From the NCBI GenBank assembly GCA_002868855.1, contig PKUM01000044.1:1-46172 (forward strand): 46,172 nt of DNA, in the 5' to 3' direction. The notes beneath the pieces are model-generated. The model was given only the letters and a program-made list of their open reading frames with translations. It searched no databases and was not told the DNA's origin. Below, piece by piece: positions 8,486 to 17,267 of this stretch. The stretch is from Chromatiales bacterium (GTDB taxonomy: Bacteria > Pseudomonadota > Gammaproteobacteria > Steroidobacterales > BM003). The position numbers were made by a program, and so were the translations under genes. Numbering within the stretch: position 1 is the first letter of the stretch; every line of letters starts with the position of its first letter.

Positions 8486-9430
8486 ATGAAAGCCCTCGCT
8501 CTCAAAGATCTCCGCAAGACCTACCACGGTGGTACCGAGGCACTGAAAGGTATCGACCTCGAGGTCGAGGAGGGTGATTTTTTTGCCTTGCTCGGGCCGA
8601 ACGGCGCTGGCAAGACCACGGCGATCGGAATCGTTACATCGCTGGTCAACAAGACTTCGGGGCAGGTCGAGGTTTTCGGTAACAACATCGACCGTGAACT
8701 GGAGGCGGCGAAGAGCTGTATCGGGCTTGTGCCGCAGGAGATAAATTTCAACCAGTTCGAGAAAGTCGAAAATATCGTTGTCAACCAGGCTGGGTACTAC
8801 GGTATTCCACGACCCCTGGCGCAACAACGTGCCGAGCGCTATTTACGCCAGCTCGACTTGTGGGGTAAGCGCCACGACATTTCCCGCTCGCTGTCGGGCG
8901 GAATGAAACGCAGGTTGATGATTGCCCGCGCGCTTGTGCACGAGCCGCGTCTGCTCATCCTCGATGAGCCGACAGCCGGTGTCGATATCGAGATTCGCCG
9001 ATCGATGTGGCGCTTTCTGCGCCAGATAAACGGTGAGGGCACGACGATCATACTGACGACGCATTATCTCGAGGAGGCGGAGTCACTGTGCCGAAATATC
9101 GCGATTATCGACCACGGCCGGATCATCGAGCACGATCGCATGGCGAACCTGCTGCGCAAGCTGCACAAGGAAGTCTTCGTCCTGACGTTGAAAGAACCGG
9201 TTACCGCGGCGCCACACCTGCCCGGCTACCGGGTCGAACTGACCGATCCGACGAGCCTCGAGGTCGAGGTATCGCAGAACGAGGGCCTCAACCAGTTGTT
9301 CCGTCTGCTGGAGCAGAGCAACGTCGAAGTGTCCAGTCTGCGTAACAAGGCCAACCGGCTCGAGGAGCTGTTTGTACGCCTGGTCGAGAACGGATCCGAT
9401 CGCGACGAGGGAGTCGGCCATGCTTCCTAG
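8486..9430 (+). CDS. ABC transporter ATP-binding protein (YadG-like)
   Basis: Walker A GPNGAGKTT, signature LSGGMKRRL, Walker B LLILDEPTAGVD, H-loop TTHYLEEAE. Confidence 0.95.
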   Translation: MKALALKDLRKTYHGGTEALKGIDLEVEEGDFFALLGPNGAGKTTAIGIVTSLVNKTSGQVEVFGNNIDRELEAAKSCIGLVPQEINFNQFEKVENIVVNQAGYYGIPRPLAQQRAERYLRQLDLWGKRHDISRSLSGGMKRRLMIARALVHEPRLLILDEPTAGVDIEIRRSMWRFLRQINGEGTTIILTTHYLEEAESLCRNIAIIDHGRIIEHDRMANLLRKLHKEVFVLTLKEPVTAAPHLPGYRVELTDPTSLEVEVSQNEGLNQLFRLLEQSNVEVSSLRNKANRLEELFVRLVENGSDRDEGVGHAS

Positions 9431-10193
9431 GCGGCAACTGGTGGGTCTGTGGACGATCGTCTATCGCGAAGTCACACGGATCCTGCGCATCTGGGTGCAA
9501 ACCCTGGTGCCGCCGGTGATCACGATGACTTTGTATTTCATCATTTTCGGTAACCTGATCGGGCGGCGCATCGGTGAGATGGGCGGTTTCGATTACATGC
9601 AGTACATTGCCCCCGGGTTGATCATGATGTCGGTGATTACGAATTCCTATGGCAATGTAGTGTCGTCATTCTTCGGTGCCAAATTCGGCAAGTACATCGA
9701 GGAAATGCTGGTTTCTCCGTTGCCGAACTGGCTGATAGTCGTTGGTTACATGGCTGGCGGAATGACGCGGGGTTTGCTGGTCGGACTGATCGTCACCGCG
9801 ATAGCGTTGTTTTTCACCGAGCTCCAGGTCCACAACTGGTTTGTCACGCTCTCCGTCGTCCTACTGACCGCGGCGGTTTTTTCTCTGGGCGGTCTGATCA
9901 ACGCGGTGTTCGCCAAGAAATTCGACGACATCTCAATAGTGCCGACTTTCATCCTGACACCGTTGACCTATCTCGGTGGGGTTTTTTACTCGGTGCAATT
10001 GTTACCGCCGTTCTGGCGCGATGTGTCGATGTTCAATCCGATTCTGTACATGGTCAATGCGTTTCGCGAGGGCATTCTTGGCGTTTCCGACATACCGTTG
10101 GGTCTGGCTTACGCGATCATCGTGCTGTTCCTGGTTTTGTTGTTCACGGCGTGCCTGGTCTTGCTGAACCGTGGCGTCGGCATTCGCGAGTAG
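9420..10193 (+). CDS. ABC-2 type transporter permease (YadH-like)
   Basis: MLPRRQLVGLWTIVYREVTRILRIWVQTLVPPVITMTLYFIIFG: ABC-2 permease, six or so TM segments. Start at 9420 overlaps the ATPase gene; the track ORF starts at 9372. Confidence 0.93.
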   Translation: MLPRRQLVGLWTIVYREVTRILRIWVQTLVPPVITMTLYFIIFGNLIGRRIGEMGGFDYMQYIAPGLIMMSVITNSYGNVVSSFFGAKFGKYIEEMLVSPLPNWLIVVGYMAGGMTRGLLVGLIVTAIALFFTELQVHNWFVTLSVVLLTAAVFSLGGLINAVFAKKFDDISIVPTFILTPLTYLGGVFYSVQLLPPFWRDVSMFNPILYMVNAFREGILGVSDIPLGLAYAIIVLFLVLLFTACLVLLNRGVGIRE

Positions 10194-10196
10194 GCG

Positions 10197-10886
10197 ATGT
10201 GCGGCCGATTTGCTTTTTACTCTCCGGACGACGCCGTCGTGCGTCTGTTCGATGTTGCCGAAATGACCGACGTTGGCAGTGGCTACAACCTTGCGCCGAC
10301 TCAGCTCGTCCCGGTTTTGCGTGCCAGCGACACCGGATTGCGCCGGGTCGATGGCTTGCGATGGGGGCTGGTACCGTTCTGGGCGAAAGACAAGGCCATC
10401 GGCAATCGCATGATCAATGCGCGCGCGGAGACAGTGGCTGAAAAACCGGCATTTCGGCAGGCGTTTCGCCGCCGTCGCTGTCTCGTTCTCGCCAATGGCT
10501 TTTACGAATGGAAACGGCTGGGTGACAAAAAACAGCCCTACTACATTACCCGCGAGGACGGCGAACCTTTTGCCATGGCCGGGCTATGGGAGAGCTGGCG
10601 CGACCGTGCCGCGACCGACCCTGAAGTCGTCGAGACCTGCACGATCATCACCACCACTCCGAACCCGTTGATGGCGGCCATCCACCAACGGATGCCGGTC
10701 ATACTCGACCCGTCCCCGGTGGCGGAGTGGCTCGATCCGGGCGCTGCGGTGGAGGCGCTGACACCACTGCTGCGGCCGTACGACGGCGACGGCTTGGTTG
10801 CAGTCCCGGTCGGCACTAGCGTCAATAATTCGCGCAATCAGGGTGCCGAATTGATCGAGCCGGCCGGCGCGGTGATTCGCGCTTAG
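10197..10886 (+). CDS. SOS response-associated peptidase, YedK/HMCES family
   Basis: MCGRFAFYSP (catalytic Cys2), NLAPTQ, RWGLVPFWAKD, NARAET, FYEWKR: complete set of family motifs. Confidence 0.95.
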   Translation: MCGRFAFYSPDDAVVRLFDVAEMTDVGSGYNLAPTQLVPVLRASDTGLRRVDGLRWGLVPFWAKDKAIGNRMINARAETVAEKPAFRQAFRRRRCLVLANGFYEWKRLGDKKQPYYITREDGEPFAMAGLWESWRDRAATDPEVVETCTIITTTPNPLMAAIHQRMPVILDPSPVAEWLDPGAAVEALTPLLRPYDGDGLVAVPVGTSVNNSRNQGAELIEPAGAVIRA

Positions 10887-12028
10887 TCGGCGGCCGCCAG
10901 GGCCTGGTCGAGATCGGCGATCAGGTCGTCGCGGTGTTCGAGCCCGATGGACAGGCGCAACAATTCCTGCGGCGTACGGGTATCCGGTCCCTCTATTGAA
11001 GCGCGATGTTCGATCAGGCTCTCGACCCCGCCGAGGCTGGTGGCGCGGGTAAACAACTCCGTTGCTGCGGCCACCTCCATTGCGGCCTTGCGCGACGCGA
11101 CACAGAACGAAATCATGGCGCCACCGCTTGCCATTTGCCGCCGCGCGATCGCAGACTCCGCGCTGTCCGCTAGCCCCGGGTAATAGGTTGCGCGCACCCG
11201 TGGATCGGCAGCGAGGAATTGTGCAACGGCCTGTGCCGTCGCCGATTGCGCCTCGACCCGGCATGCCAGAGTGCGCAGGCTGCGCAGCAGCAACCAGCAT
11301 TCGAAGGGCGGAAGAATCGCGCCGGCCCCACTCTGGTAGGCACGAATACGCTGCCAGGTTGCATCGTCCTCGCGTGTAATCACAGCTCCGGCGGTAACGT
11401 CGCTGTGCCCGCCAAGATATTTGGTCGCGCTGTGGACCACCAGGTTCGCGCCGTGCCGCAGCGGATTTTGCAGCACCGGTGTGGCAAACGTGTTGTCGCA
11501 TGCCAGCAATGCACCGTGTCGCTCGGCGGCGCTGGCGAGGGCACGGATGTCACATATTTTCAGCAGTGGATTAGATGGCGTTTCCACCCACAACAATCGG
11601 GTTGCGGGACGAATCCGGTCAGCGAAGCCGGCGCCGTCCGCGGCATCGGCAAATTCAACCTCGATACCGAGGCGCGGTACCAGTGTGCGTAGCTGGCGCA
11701 GCGTGCCGTGGTAGGCATCGATCGCAGCCAGTACGTGACTGCCGGTTGGCAACGCCTGAAATACTGCCATCGTGGCGGCGGTACCGCTGGCGAACACTGC
11801 AGCGCTCTTGCCGTGTTCGATATCGGCCAGGCAGGTCTCGAGTCCGCGGCAGTTGGGGTTGCCGTCACGGGTGTAGTGGAAACCGCCCGGATAGCCGCCG
11901 TCGGCGGCACGTTCGAAGGTTGTCGTCATGTGGATCGGATCGACGATATCGCCCGTGGCGACCCTCGCATGGCGCGGCGGGTGGATCAGCCGTGTACGCA
12001 GTTCGCGTTTCCTGTGCGTGCTCATCAC
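10883..12028 (-). CDS. PLP-dependent trans-sulfuration enzyme (cystathionine gamma-synthase/lyase type)
   Basis: 381 aa. DNTFATPVLQNPLRHGANLVVHSATKYLGGHSD PLP-lysine motif; SLGGVESLIEHRAS; LSIGLEHRDDLIADL. Confidence 0.93.
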   Translation of the reverse strand: MMSTHRKRELRTRLIHPPRHARVATGDIVDPIHMTTTFERAADGGYPGGFHYTRDGNPNCRGLETCLADIEHGKSAAVFASGTAATMAVFQALPTGSHVLAAIDAYHGTLRQLRTLVPRLGIEVEFADAADGAGFADRIRPATRLLWVETPSNPLLKICDIRALASAAERHGALLACDNTFATPVLQNPLRHGANLVVHSATKYLGGHSDVTAGAVITREDDATWQRIRAYQSGAGAILPPFECWLLLRSLRTLACRVEAQSATAQAVAQFLAADPRVRATYYPGLADSAESAIARRQMASGGAMISFCVASRKAAMEVAAATELFTRATSLGGVESLIEHRASIEGPDTRTPQELLRLSIGLEHRDDLIADLDQALAAAD

Positions 12029-12073
12029 GGCGCTCCCGTAGCCATTCGATTAACGACGCGGATTATGCCACCG

Positions 12074-13546
12074 CTAGTGCGCTGGAGGCTCGGGCGGCGC
12101 GCGCATCAATGCTCGCCGCAGTGGCGCGAGCTCCGCGTCATCATCGAGGGACAGCGTATCGCCGCGTCCGATAACGCCAAGGCGCAACAACAGATCGTCG
12201 ACGTCCGGGAACTGATCGGAACCGCGATACTGTTCGGCGAGCGCGACAAACACGTCGTTCCCGGTCAGCTCATCCATGCGTTCGAAGGCTTGCCGCGCCG
12301 TCCACATGCGCGGTGACGGCAGGCAACATCGGGCAAGCCGGGAAAGCGCCTCATCCAGCGACATCCCGGCGTCCGATTGCCGTAGTTGCGTGTCGGCAAG
12401 CAGCGCAATCGCGGCACCGCTCCAGTAGACGCGCATAAATGTACGCTCGCGCCGCATCGCGCGGCTGGCATCGTCCAGCGAAATGCCGCGCCGGGTCCCG
12501 CGCTGACCCCGTCCGAACCCGGCCACCAGCTTGCGCCATGCGTCGGTTTCCGAGATCAGGCCGGCCCGCGCGCGCAGTACATTCTGGTAGTAGGTGGCAA
12601 AGCCTTCGGAGAGCCACGCATCGCGCCGGCTGATGTAGGGCAGCAGCATGTGTGCGAGTTCGTGAACTGCGGTCCAGTCATTGCGCCATTCGCGGGACGG
12701 GCGGGTCTGGTCGAAAAACAGGTGTGCCGCGGGTCTGCCGCCGCGCAGTACCTGACCCCAGGGCACCGGTTCTGGCTGCCGGCCGATCGGTGTCAGCAGC
12801 AGCTGCGCCTGCGACAGAGGAAAGCGCCCGTACAAAGTGGTCACCGCGCGGGCCGCTTCGTCCAGCCAGGCAGTCACCGCCGCATCGTCTGCCGGCGGCG
12901 AAGCGTCCAGTATCGCGAGATGCAGCGTCGCGCCGCCAACCGCAATTTCATGTGTCGGGAATCGGCCGATAGCCATGCGCGCCGGCCAACTGGGCGGAGT
13001 ATTGGTCAATCGAAACTGCGTCACATTGCCGCGCCGCTGCAAAATCGGCCATGGTGCCGATACATTGACCCCTTGCGGCAGTTCGAACTGAAGCAGCGCA
13101 TCGTCCGGTAGTTGCGCCGGGCGCCACAACCACAAACCTGGCGATACGACCAGAGTGTCGCCGCTTTGCGTCCCGCCTTCGCGCCGGCTTGCGTCTGCCG
13201 CGGCGCGCACGGCCACCGAATACTGAAGACAGGCGGTCTGACTTTCCGATTCGAGTGCAACCGAGAGCGCCCCCTGTGGCGGCGCCAGGGTCTGGGTGCC
13301 ATGGCGGATCCCGGGCGCTTCCAGGTATTTGTAGGCTTCGTCGCTGCCGGCATGCAGCCGCTTGGGCAGATCTTCGAAAAAACAGGCCTCGACCGTCAGC
13401 CGTGACCAGTCAGCGCTCAATTCGACGCGATAGACTTGCGATGACGCCGAAGCGTAGGCGGTCGCCGGTTCGGCGTAGCCGCTCGACGCGATACTCAGAC
13501 CGGCAATGAGCGCGGCGACCGCGCGCGATGCGGCCGCGTTGGGCAT
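12074..13546 (-). CDS. Putative secreted gluzincin-type metallopeptidase (M61/M1-like)
   Basis: N-terminal signal peptide; HELAHMLLPYISRRDAWLSEGFATYYQNVL (HExxH followed 14 residues later by SEGFA). Start overlaps the gspB stop (ATGA). Confidence 0.7.
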   Translation of the reverse strand: MPNAAASRAVAALIAGLSIASSGYAEPATAYASASSQVYRVELSADWSRLTVEACFFEDLPKRLHAGSDEAYKYLEAPGIRHGTQTLAPPQGALSVALESESQTACLQYSVAVRAAADASRREGGTQSGDTLVVSPGLWLWRPAQLPDDALLQFELPQGVNVSAPWPILQRRGNVTQFRLTNTPPSWPARMAIGRFPTHEIAVGGATLHLAILDASPPADDAAVTAWLDEAARAVTTLYGRFPLSQAQLLLTPIGRQPEPVPWGQVLRGGRPAAHLFFDQTRPSREWRNDWTAVHELAHMLLPYISRRDAWLSEGFATYYQNVLRARAGLISETDAWRKLVAGFGRGQRGTRRGISLDDASRAMRRERTFMRVYWSGAAIALLADTQLRQSDAGMSLDEALSRLARCCLPSPRMWTARQAFERMDELTGNDVFVALAEQYRGSDQFPDVDDLLLRLGVIGRGDTLSLDDDAELAPLRRALMRAPPEPPAH

Positions 13547-14289
13547 CAGTTGCGCGGCAGGAGGAAACGCTGTCCCTGATGTTCGAGTATGGCTCCGTCC
13601 GGGGTGATTTCTTCGACCACCGGCCCTTCCTTGAGGCGATCGCCTTCGCTGTACTTATTCATGTTGATAAACACGAATCGATTCGCCGCCACCGCGTCAT
13701 AGACGTGGATCTCGACGGCCATGTCCGGCACATCGAGTCCATTGAGACGTACCTCGTTCAGGCTCGGTATGCCACTGGAACTGGCGCGTGAGGGGCTGCG
13801 CGGTGGCGCCCGCTCCGGCTCCGGGTTCGCATCGAGTTCCGTCTGTTCAAACACCACCGAGCCGCGAGTTGGTTGCTCCGGCGCGGAGCTGGTTGTCGCG
13901 GTTTTCGCGACCTGGCTCGGAGCTGCCTCGCCGCGCAGCGAACGAACCTCACCGCGCGACTCCGCGGAGCTGCTTGCCGCGGCACGCTCCGGTGGCGGCG
14001 GTTTTGGCAGCGGCTCCGCCGGGGCGACGGAAGGCGAGAGGTAGGGCTTCTCCGCTACCGCTGCCGTGGACTCGGGTAGCGCCGGTTCCGGCGGCGCAGG
14101 TTCATCGCGATTCCATAGCGACAATCCGACCACGACGATCAGGTTCAGCAGGAGCAGGGCGCCGAGGACGATTACCCAGCGCGGAACACCCTCGCCTTCG
14201 TGGGCGACACGGACATGGGCTAGATCCGGACCCGTTCGGTCCTGTCGTTCGTGCTCGGATTTGCGCAGCGCATCGAGAATGAAGGACAT
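13546..14289 (-). CDS. gspB: General secretion pathway protein B (GspB-like)
   Basis: MSFILDALRKSEHERQ N-terminus is typical of GspB; single TM, Pro/Ala-rich linker, C-terminal domain GIPSLNEVRLNGLDVPDMAVEIHVYDAVAANRFVFINMNKYSEGDRL. Start set to 14289; the track ORF starts at 14352. Confidence 0.88.
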   Translation of the reverse strand: MSFILDALRKSEHERQDRTGPDLAHVRVAHEGEGVPRWVIVLGALLLLNLIVVVGLSLWNRDEPAPPEPALPESTAAVAEKPYLSPSVAPAEPLPKPPPPERAAASSSAESRGEVRSLRGEAAPSQVAKTATTSSAPEQPTRGSVVFEQTELDANPEPERAPPRSPSRASSSGIPSLNEVRLNGLDVPDMAVEIHVYDAVAANRFVFINMNKYSEGDRLKEGPVVEEITPDGAILEHQGQRFLLPRN

Positions 14290-14293
14290 CGGA

Positions 14294-16027
14294 TCAGCTG
14301 TCCTCGGTGAGCAACGGTGTATTCGGCGAGCCGAGTTCGGTCGCCAACGCAATTTGTGTGCGTGCTCCTACAATGCCGTCGGCGGCCAATTGACGGCGGC
14401 GTTGGAATTTGCGCACATGTTCGGCCAGCACGTCGTCGAAAAGAGCCGGATCTTCTGCGGGCAGGGCTCTGCCGTCTATCGATTCGAGGCTGCGCCGCAA
14501 TTTAAGGACATCTTCGTTACGCATGCCGACCGACAGCGTCGGTGCAACCGTATAGGGGCGCCAGAGCAGCAAATAGTCGCCGTCCCAGAAGGTAGTCAGA
14601 TCGGCCACGCTGATTCTATGGCGTTCGCCGTCGATAAGAAGCTCTGCCTCGTCAAACCCGAGGCCGGCCAGCACCAGCTGGTGGGTCTGGCCGGCGCGGT
14701 CGCGCAATGACATGATCGCCGGCCGGTTCAGCTTGCGCAGACTGCCGAGCGCACCCTGCTGAAACATACAACGCAGCCCCGCGTTTTGTGCCTGGTCGCA
14801 CGCCAGCGCGGTACCCGGCAGATACTCTATGGACCATAGCGAGAACAGGCCGGCAAACGCGGAATCGGTGTCAGTATGGTCCGAGTATGTAGCGAGCAGT
14901 TCGCCCAGGTCGGCTTGAGCGGGTTCGGTGGGGGGAGCCGGTTGCATAGCGGCTGGTTCGGACGCTTCCTGTACCGTCGTCGGCTGCGCCGGTTCAGGCC
15001 CGGAAACCGGAGCTGACTCGGGCTCGCTAATAGTCTCCCGTGGTGTCACGGGATCCGGCGCGGTTGCAGCGGGCAAAGTCTCCGCAGATAGCCCCGCCGC
15101 GGTCGCAGCGGGTTCTTCACCGCGCCACAGACGATACGCCTGCGCCAGCCCGAACCCGATCAGCAGCGCCGCCGCGATACTTGCTGCGACTCCGAGCCAT
15201 GGCCGCCATCGCGGCTGGTAGGTGCCTCCCAGTACCTCGGCCGCGGCCGATCGCACCAGCGCCGGGGTCACCTGTTTGCGCTCGCTGGAATAGGCGCCGA
15301 GAAGCGCCCGGTCGGCAATGACGTTCATCAGTCGCGGCACGCCACCAGCAAGTTGATGTACGGTCTGCAGCGCGGAGGGGCGGAAAATCTCGCTCGTTGC
15401 GCCGGCAACCTGCAGCCGGTGACGCAAGTACTCCGTGCTTTCCGAGCGAACCAGCGGATCCAGGTGGTAGCGCCCGGTAATCCGCTGTGCCAGCTGGCGC
15501 AGATCGTTGCGCCCGAGCAATTCGCGTAATTCCGGCTGGCCAATAAGGATGATTTGCAGCAGCTTCTGTTTGGCGGTCTCGAGGTTCGTCAGCAGGCGCA
15601 CCTGCTCCAGCACATCGGCACTCAGGTTCTGTGCTTCGTCGACGATCAGAACCACCCGCCGGCCGTCAGCATGTGCTTCGAGCAGCTTTGTGTTCAGCGC
15701 ATTGACCATTTCCCGCGGCGATGCTTCGTTGCCGACCGGAGCATGGATTTCGTGACAGATCGCGGCGAGAAACTCATTGGACGACAGGCGCGGATTCAGA
15801 ATCAGTGCCACATCGACGTGTGTCGGCAGCTGCTCCAGCATGCTGCGGACAAGCGTGGTCTTGCCCGTCCCGACTTCGCCGGTCAGCTGGATAAAGCCAC
15901 CGCTCTCCGTGACACCGTAAAGCAGGTGTGCCAGCGCCTCCGCATGGCGTTCGCTGAGATACAGGTATCTCGGGTCCGGGGTTATTGAAAATGGCTTCTC
16001 TTTGAGGCCGAAATAGCTCGTGTACAT
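14294..16027 (-). CDS. gspA: ExeA/GspA-like AAA ATPase with C-terminal peptidoglycan-binding domain
   Basis: MYTSYFGLKEKPFSITPDPRYLYLSERHAEALAHLLYG; Walker A GEVGTGKTTL; Walker B VVLIVDEAQNLS; TM segment; C-terminal LRRSLESIDG...VRKFQRRRQLAADGIVGARTQIAL (PG_binding_1-like). Confidence 0.92.
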   Translation of the reverse strand: MYTSYFGLKEKPFSITPDPRYLYLSERHAEALAHLLYGVTESGGFIQLTGEVGTGKTTLVRSMLEQLPTHVDVALILNPRLSSNEFLAAICHEIHAPVGNEASPREMVNALNTKLLEAHADGRRVVLIVDEAQNLSADVLEQVRLLTNLETAKQKLLQIILIGQPELRELLGRNDLRQLAQRITGRYHLDPLVRSESTEYLRHRLQVAGATSEIFRPSALQTVHQLAGGVPRLMNVIADRALLGAYSSERKQVTPALVRSAAAEVLGGTYQPRWRPWLGVAASIAAALLIGFGLAQAYRLWRGEEPAATAAGLSAETLPAATAPDPVTPRETISEPESAPVSGPEPAQPTTVQEASEPAAMQPAPPTEPAQADLGELLATYSDHTDTDSAFAGLFSLWSIEYLPGTALACDQAQNAGLRCMFQQGALGSLRKLNRPAIMSLRDRAGQTHQLVLAGLGFDEAELLIDGERHRISVADLTTFWDGDYLLLWRPYTVAPTLSVGMRNEDVLKLRRSLESIDGRALPAEDPALFDDVLAEHVRKFQRRRQLAADGIVGARTQIALATELGSPNTPLLTEDS

Positions 16028-16099
16028 AGATCTGACGTAAACCTGGCCCTCGCGGCGTAGGGCCGCATTGTAGCAGGCGCCGCGCCATGTAAATGCGTA

Positions 16100-17263
16100 T
16101 CAGCGCAAGCTTCTTGCCGGCACCAGTGCTGCGTCGCCGTAGCGTTCCTGGACCTCGTCAATGGCGCTGTCTATCCGCTCGCCCGTGCCCGGTGACTCCG
16201 AGTCGAACAGACCGAGCTGTCCGGTTGCGGAGAGTTTGCCCAGCCCCACGCCCAGCAAACGCAGCGGCAGTCCCGGGTTTTCGCCCAGCCATGAGCGCAG
16301 CAGACCGGCGGCCGCATCATGAATGCGCTCGCGGCTTGCCGTCGGCGGCCGCAGCGTCGTTTGCCGGGTTGCGGTGCGGAACTTGTGGTCGCGAATTTTC
16401 AGCGTAACTACAGCGGCTTCGAGCTCCTGTCTGCGCAGACGTCCGATGCTCTGATCGGTCAGCCGGGACACCACCCGCATTAATTCGCTGCTGTCGTTGA
16501 TGTCGAGGTCGAAGGTCGTTTCTGCGCTGACTGATTTCGCGATGCCATGACTGTGCACCTCGCGCTCGTCGCAGCCGGCCGCGCGTTGCTGCGTTGTGTA
16601 CCAATGACGCCCGAATACCGGTCGCAATTTTTGTTCGCTCGCAAGACGCAAGTCACCGATGGTCTTGATGCCCGCATCGTACAGGCGAGGCAGGGTGCGC
16701 GGCCCGATTCCCGGAATCCGCTGCACCGGCAACGGGTCCAGCGTGGCGTGCAGCTGTTCCGCGGTGACGATCCGCAGGCCGTCCGGCTTATCGAGGTCCG
16801 AGGCGATTTTTGCGACCAGTTTGTTGGGTCCGACGCCGATCGACGCGGTCAGCGCGAGTTCGCGCCTGATCCGCAATTTAAGCTGGGTCGCTATATCGTG
16901 TGCTGCCGCCGGGCCGGCAATCGACCCGCTAAGGTCGAGAAAGGCTTCGTCGAGGGAGAGCCCTTCAACCACTGGAGTGAAGTCTGCGAAGATGTCGAAA
17001 ATTTCCTGCGATACGCTTTTATAGTGGTGCATTCGGGGGCGCACCCGCACGGCCTTCGGGCATCGCCTCAGCGCTTCCGCCATCGGCATTGCCGAGCGCA
17101 CGCCGAAGCGGCGTGCCTCGTAACTTGCGGCAGCAACGACACCTCGCCTCTCGCCGCCGCCGACCACGACCGGCAGACCGAGCATTTCAGGATGATCGCG
17201 CTGCTCCACTGAGGCGTAGAACGCATCCATGTCAACGTGAAAAATGCAGCGGTTCCTGTTCAT
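16100..17263 (-). CDS. dinB: DNA polymerase IV (Y-family)
   Basis: IFHVDMDAFYASVEQRDHPEMLGLPVVVGG...VEGLSLDEAFLDLSGS...ASIGVGPNKLVAKIASDLDKPDGL. Confidence 0.95.
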   Translation of the reverse strand: MNRNRCIFHVDMDAFYASVEQRDHPEMLGLPVVVGGGERRGVVAAASYEARRFGVRSAMPMAEALRRCPKAVRVRPRMHHYKSVSQEIFDIFADFTPVVEGLSLDEAFLDLSGSIAGPAAAHDIATQLKLRIRRELALTASIGVGPNKLVAKIASDLDKPDGLRIVTAEQLHATLDPLPVQRIPGIGPRTLPRLYDAGIKTIGDLRLASEQKLRPVFGRHWYTTQQRAAGCDEREVHSHGIAKSVSAETTFDLDINDSSELMRVVSRLTDQSIGRLRRQELEAAVVTLKIRDHKFRTATRQTTLRPPTASRERIHDAAAGLLRSWLGENPGLPLRLLGVGLGKLSATGQLGLFDSESPGTGERIDSAIDEVQERYGDAALVPARSLR

Positions 17264-17267
17264 GTAT

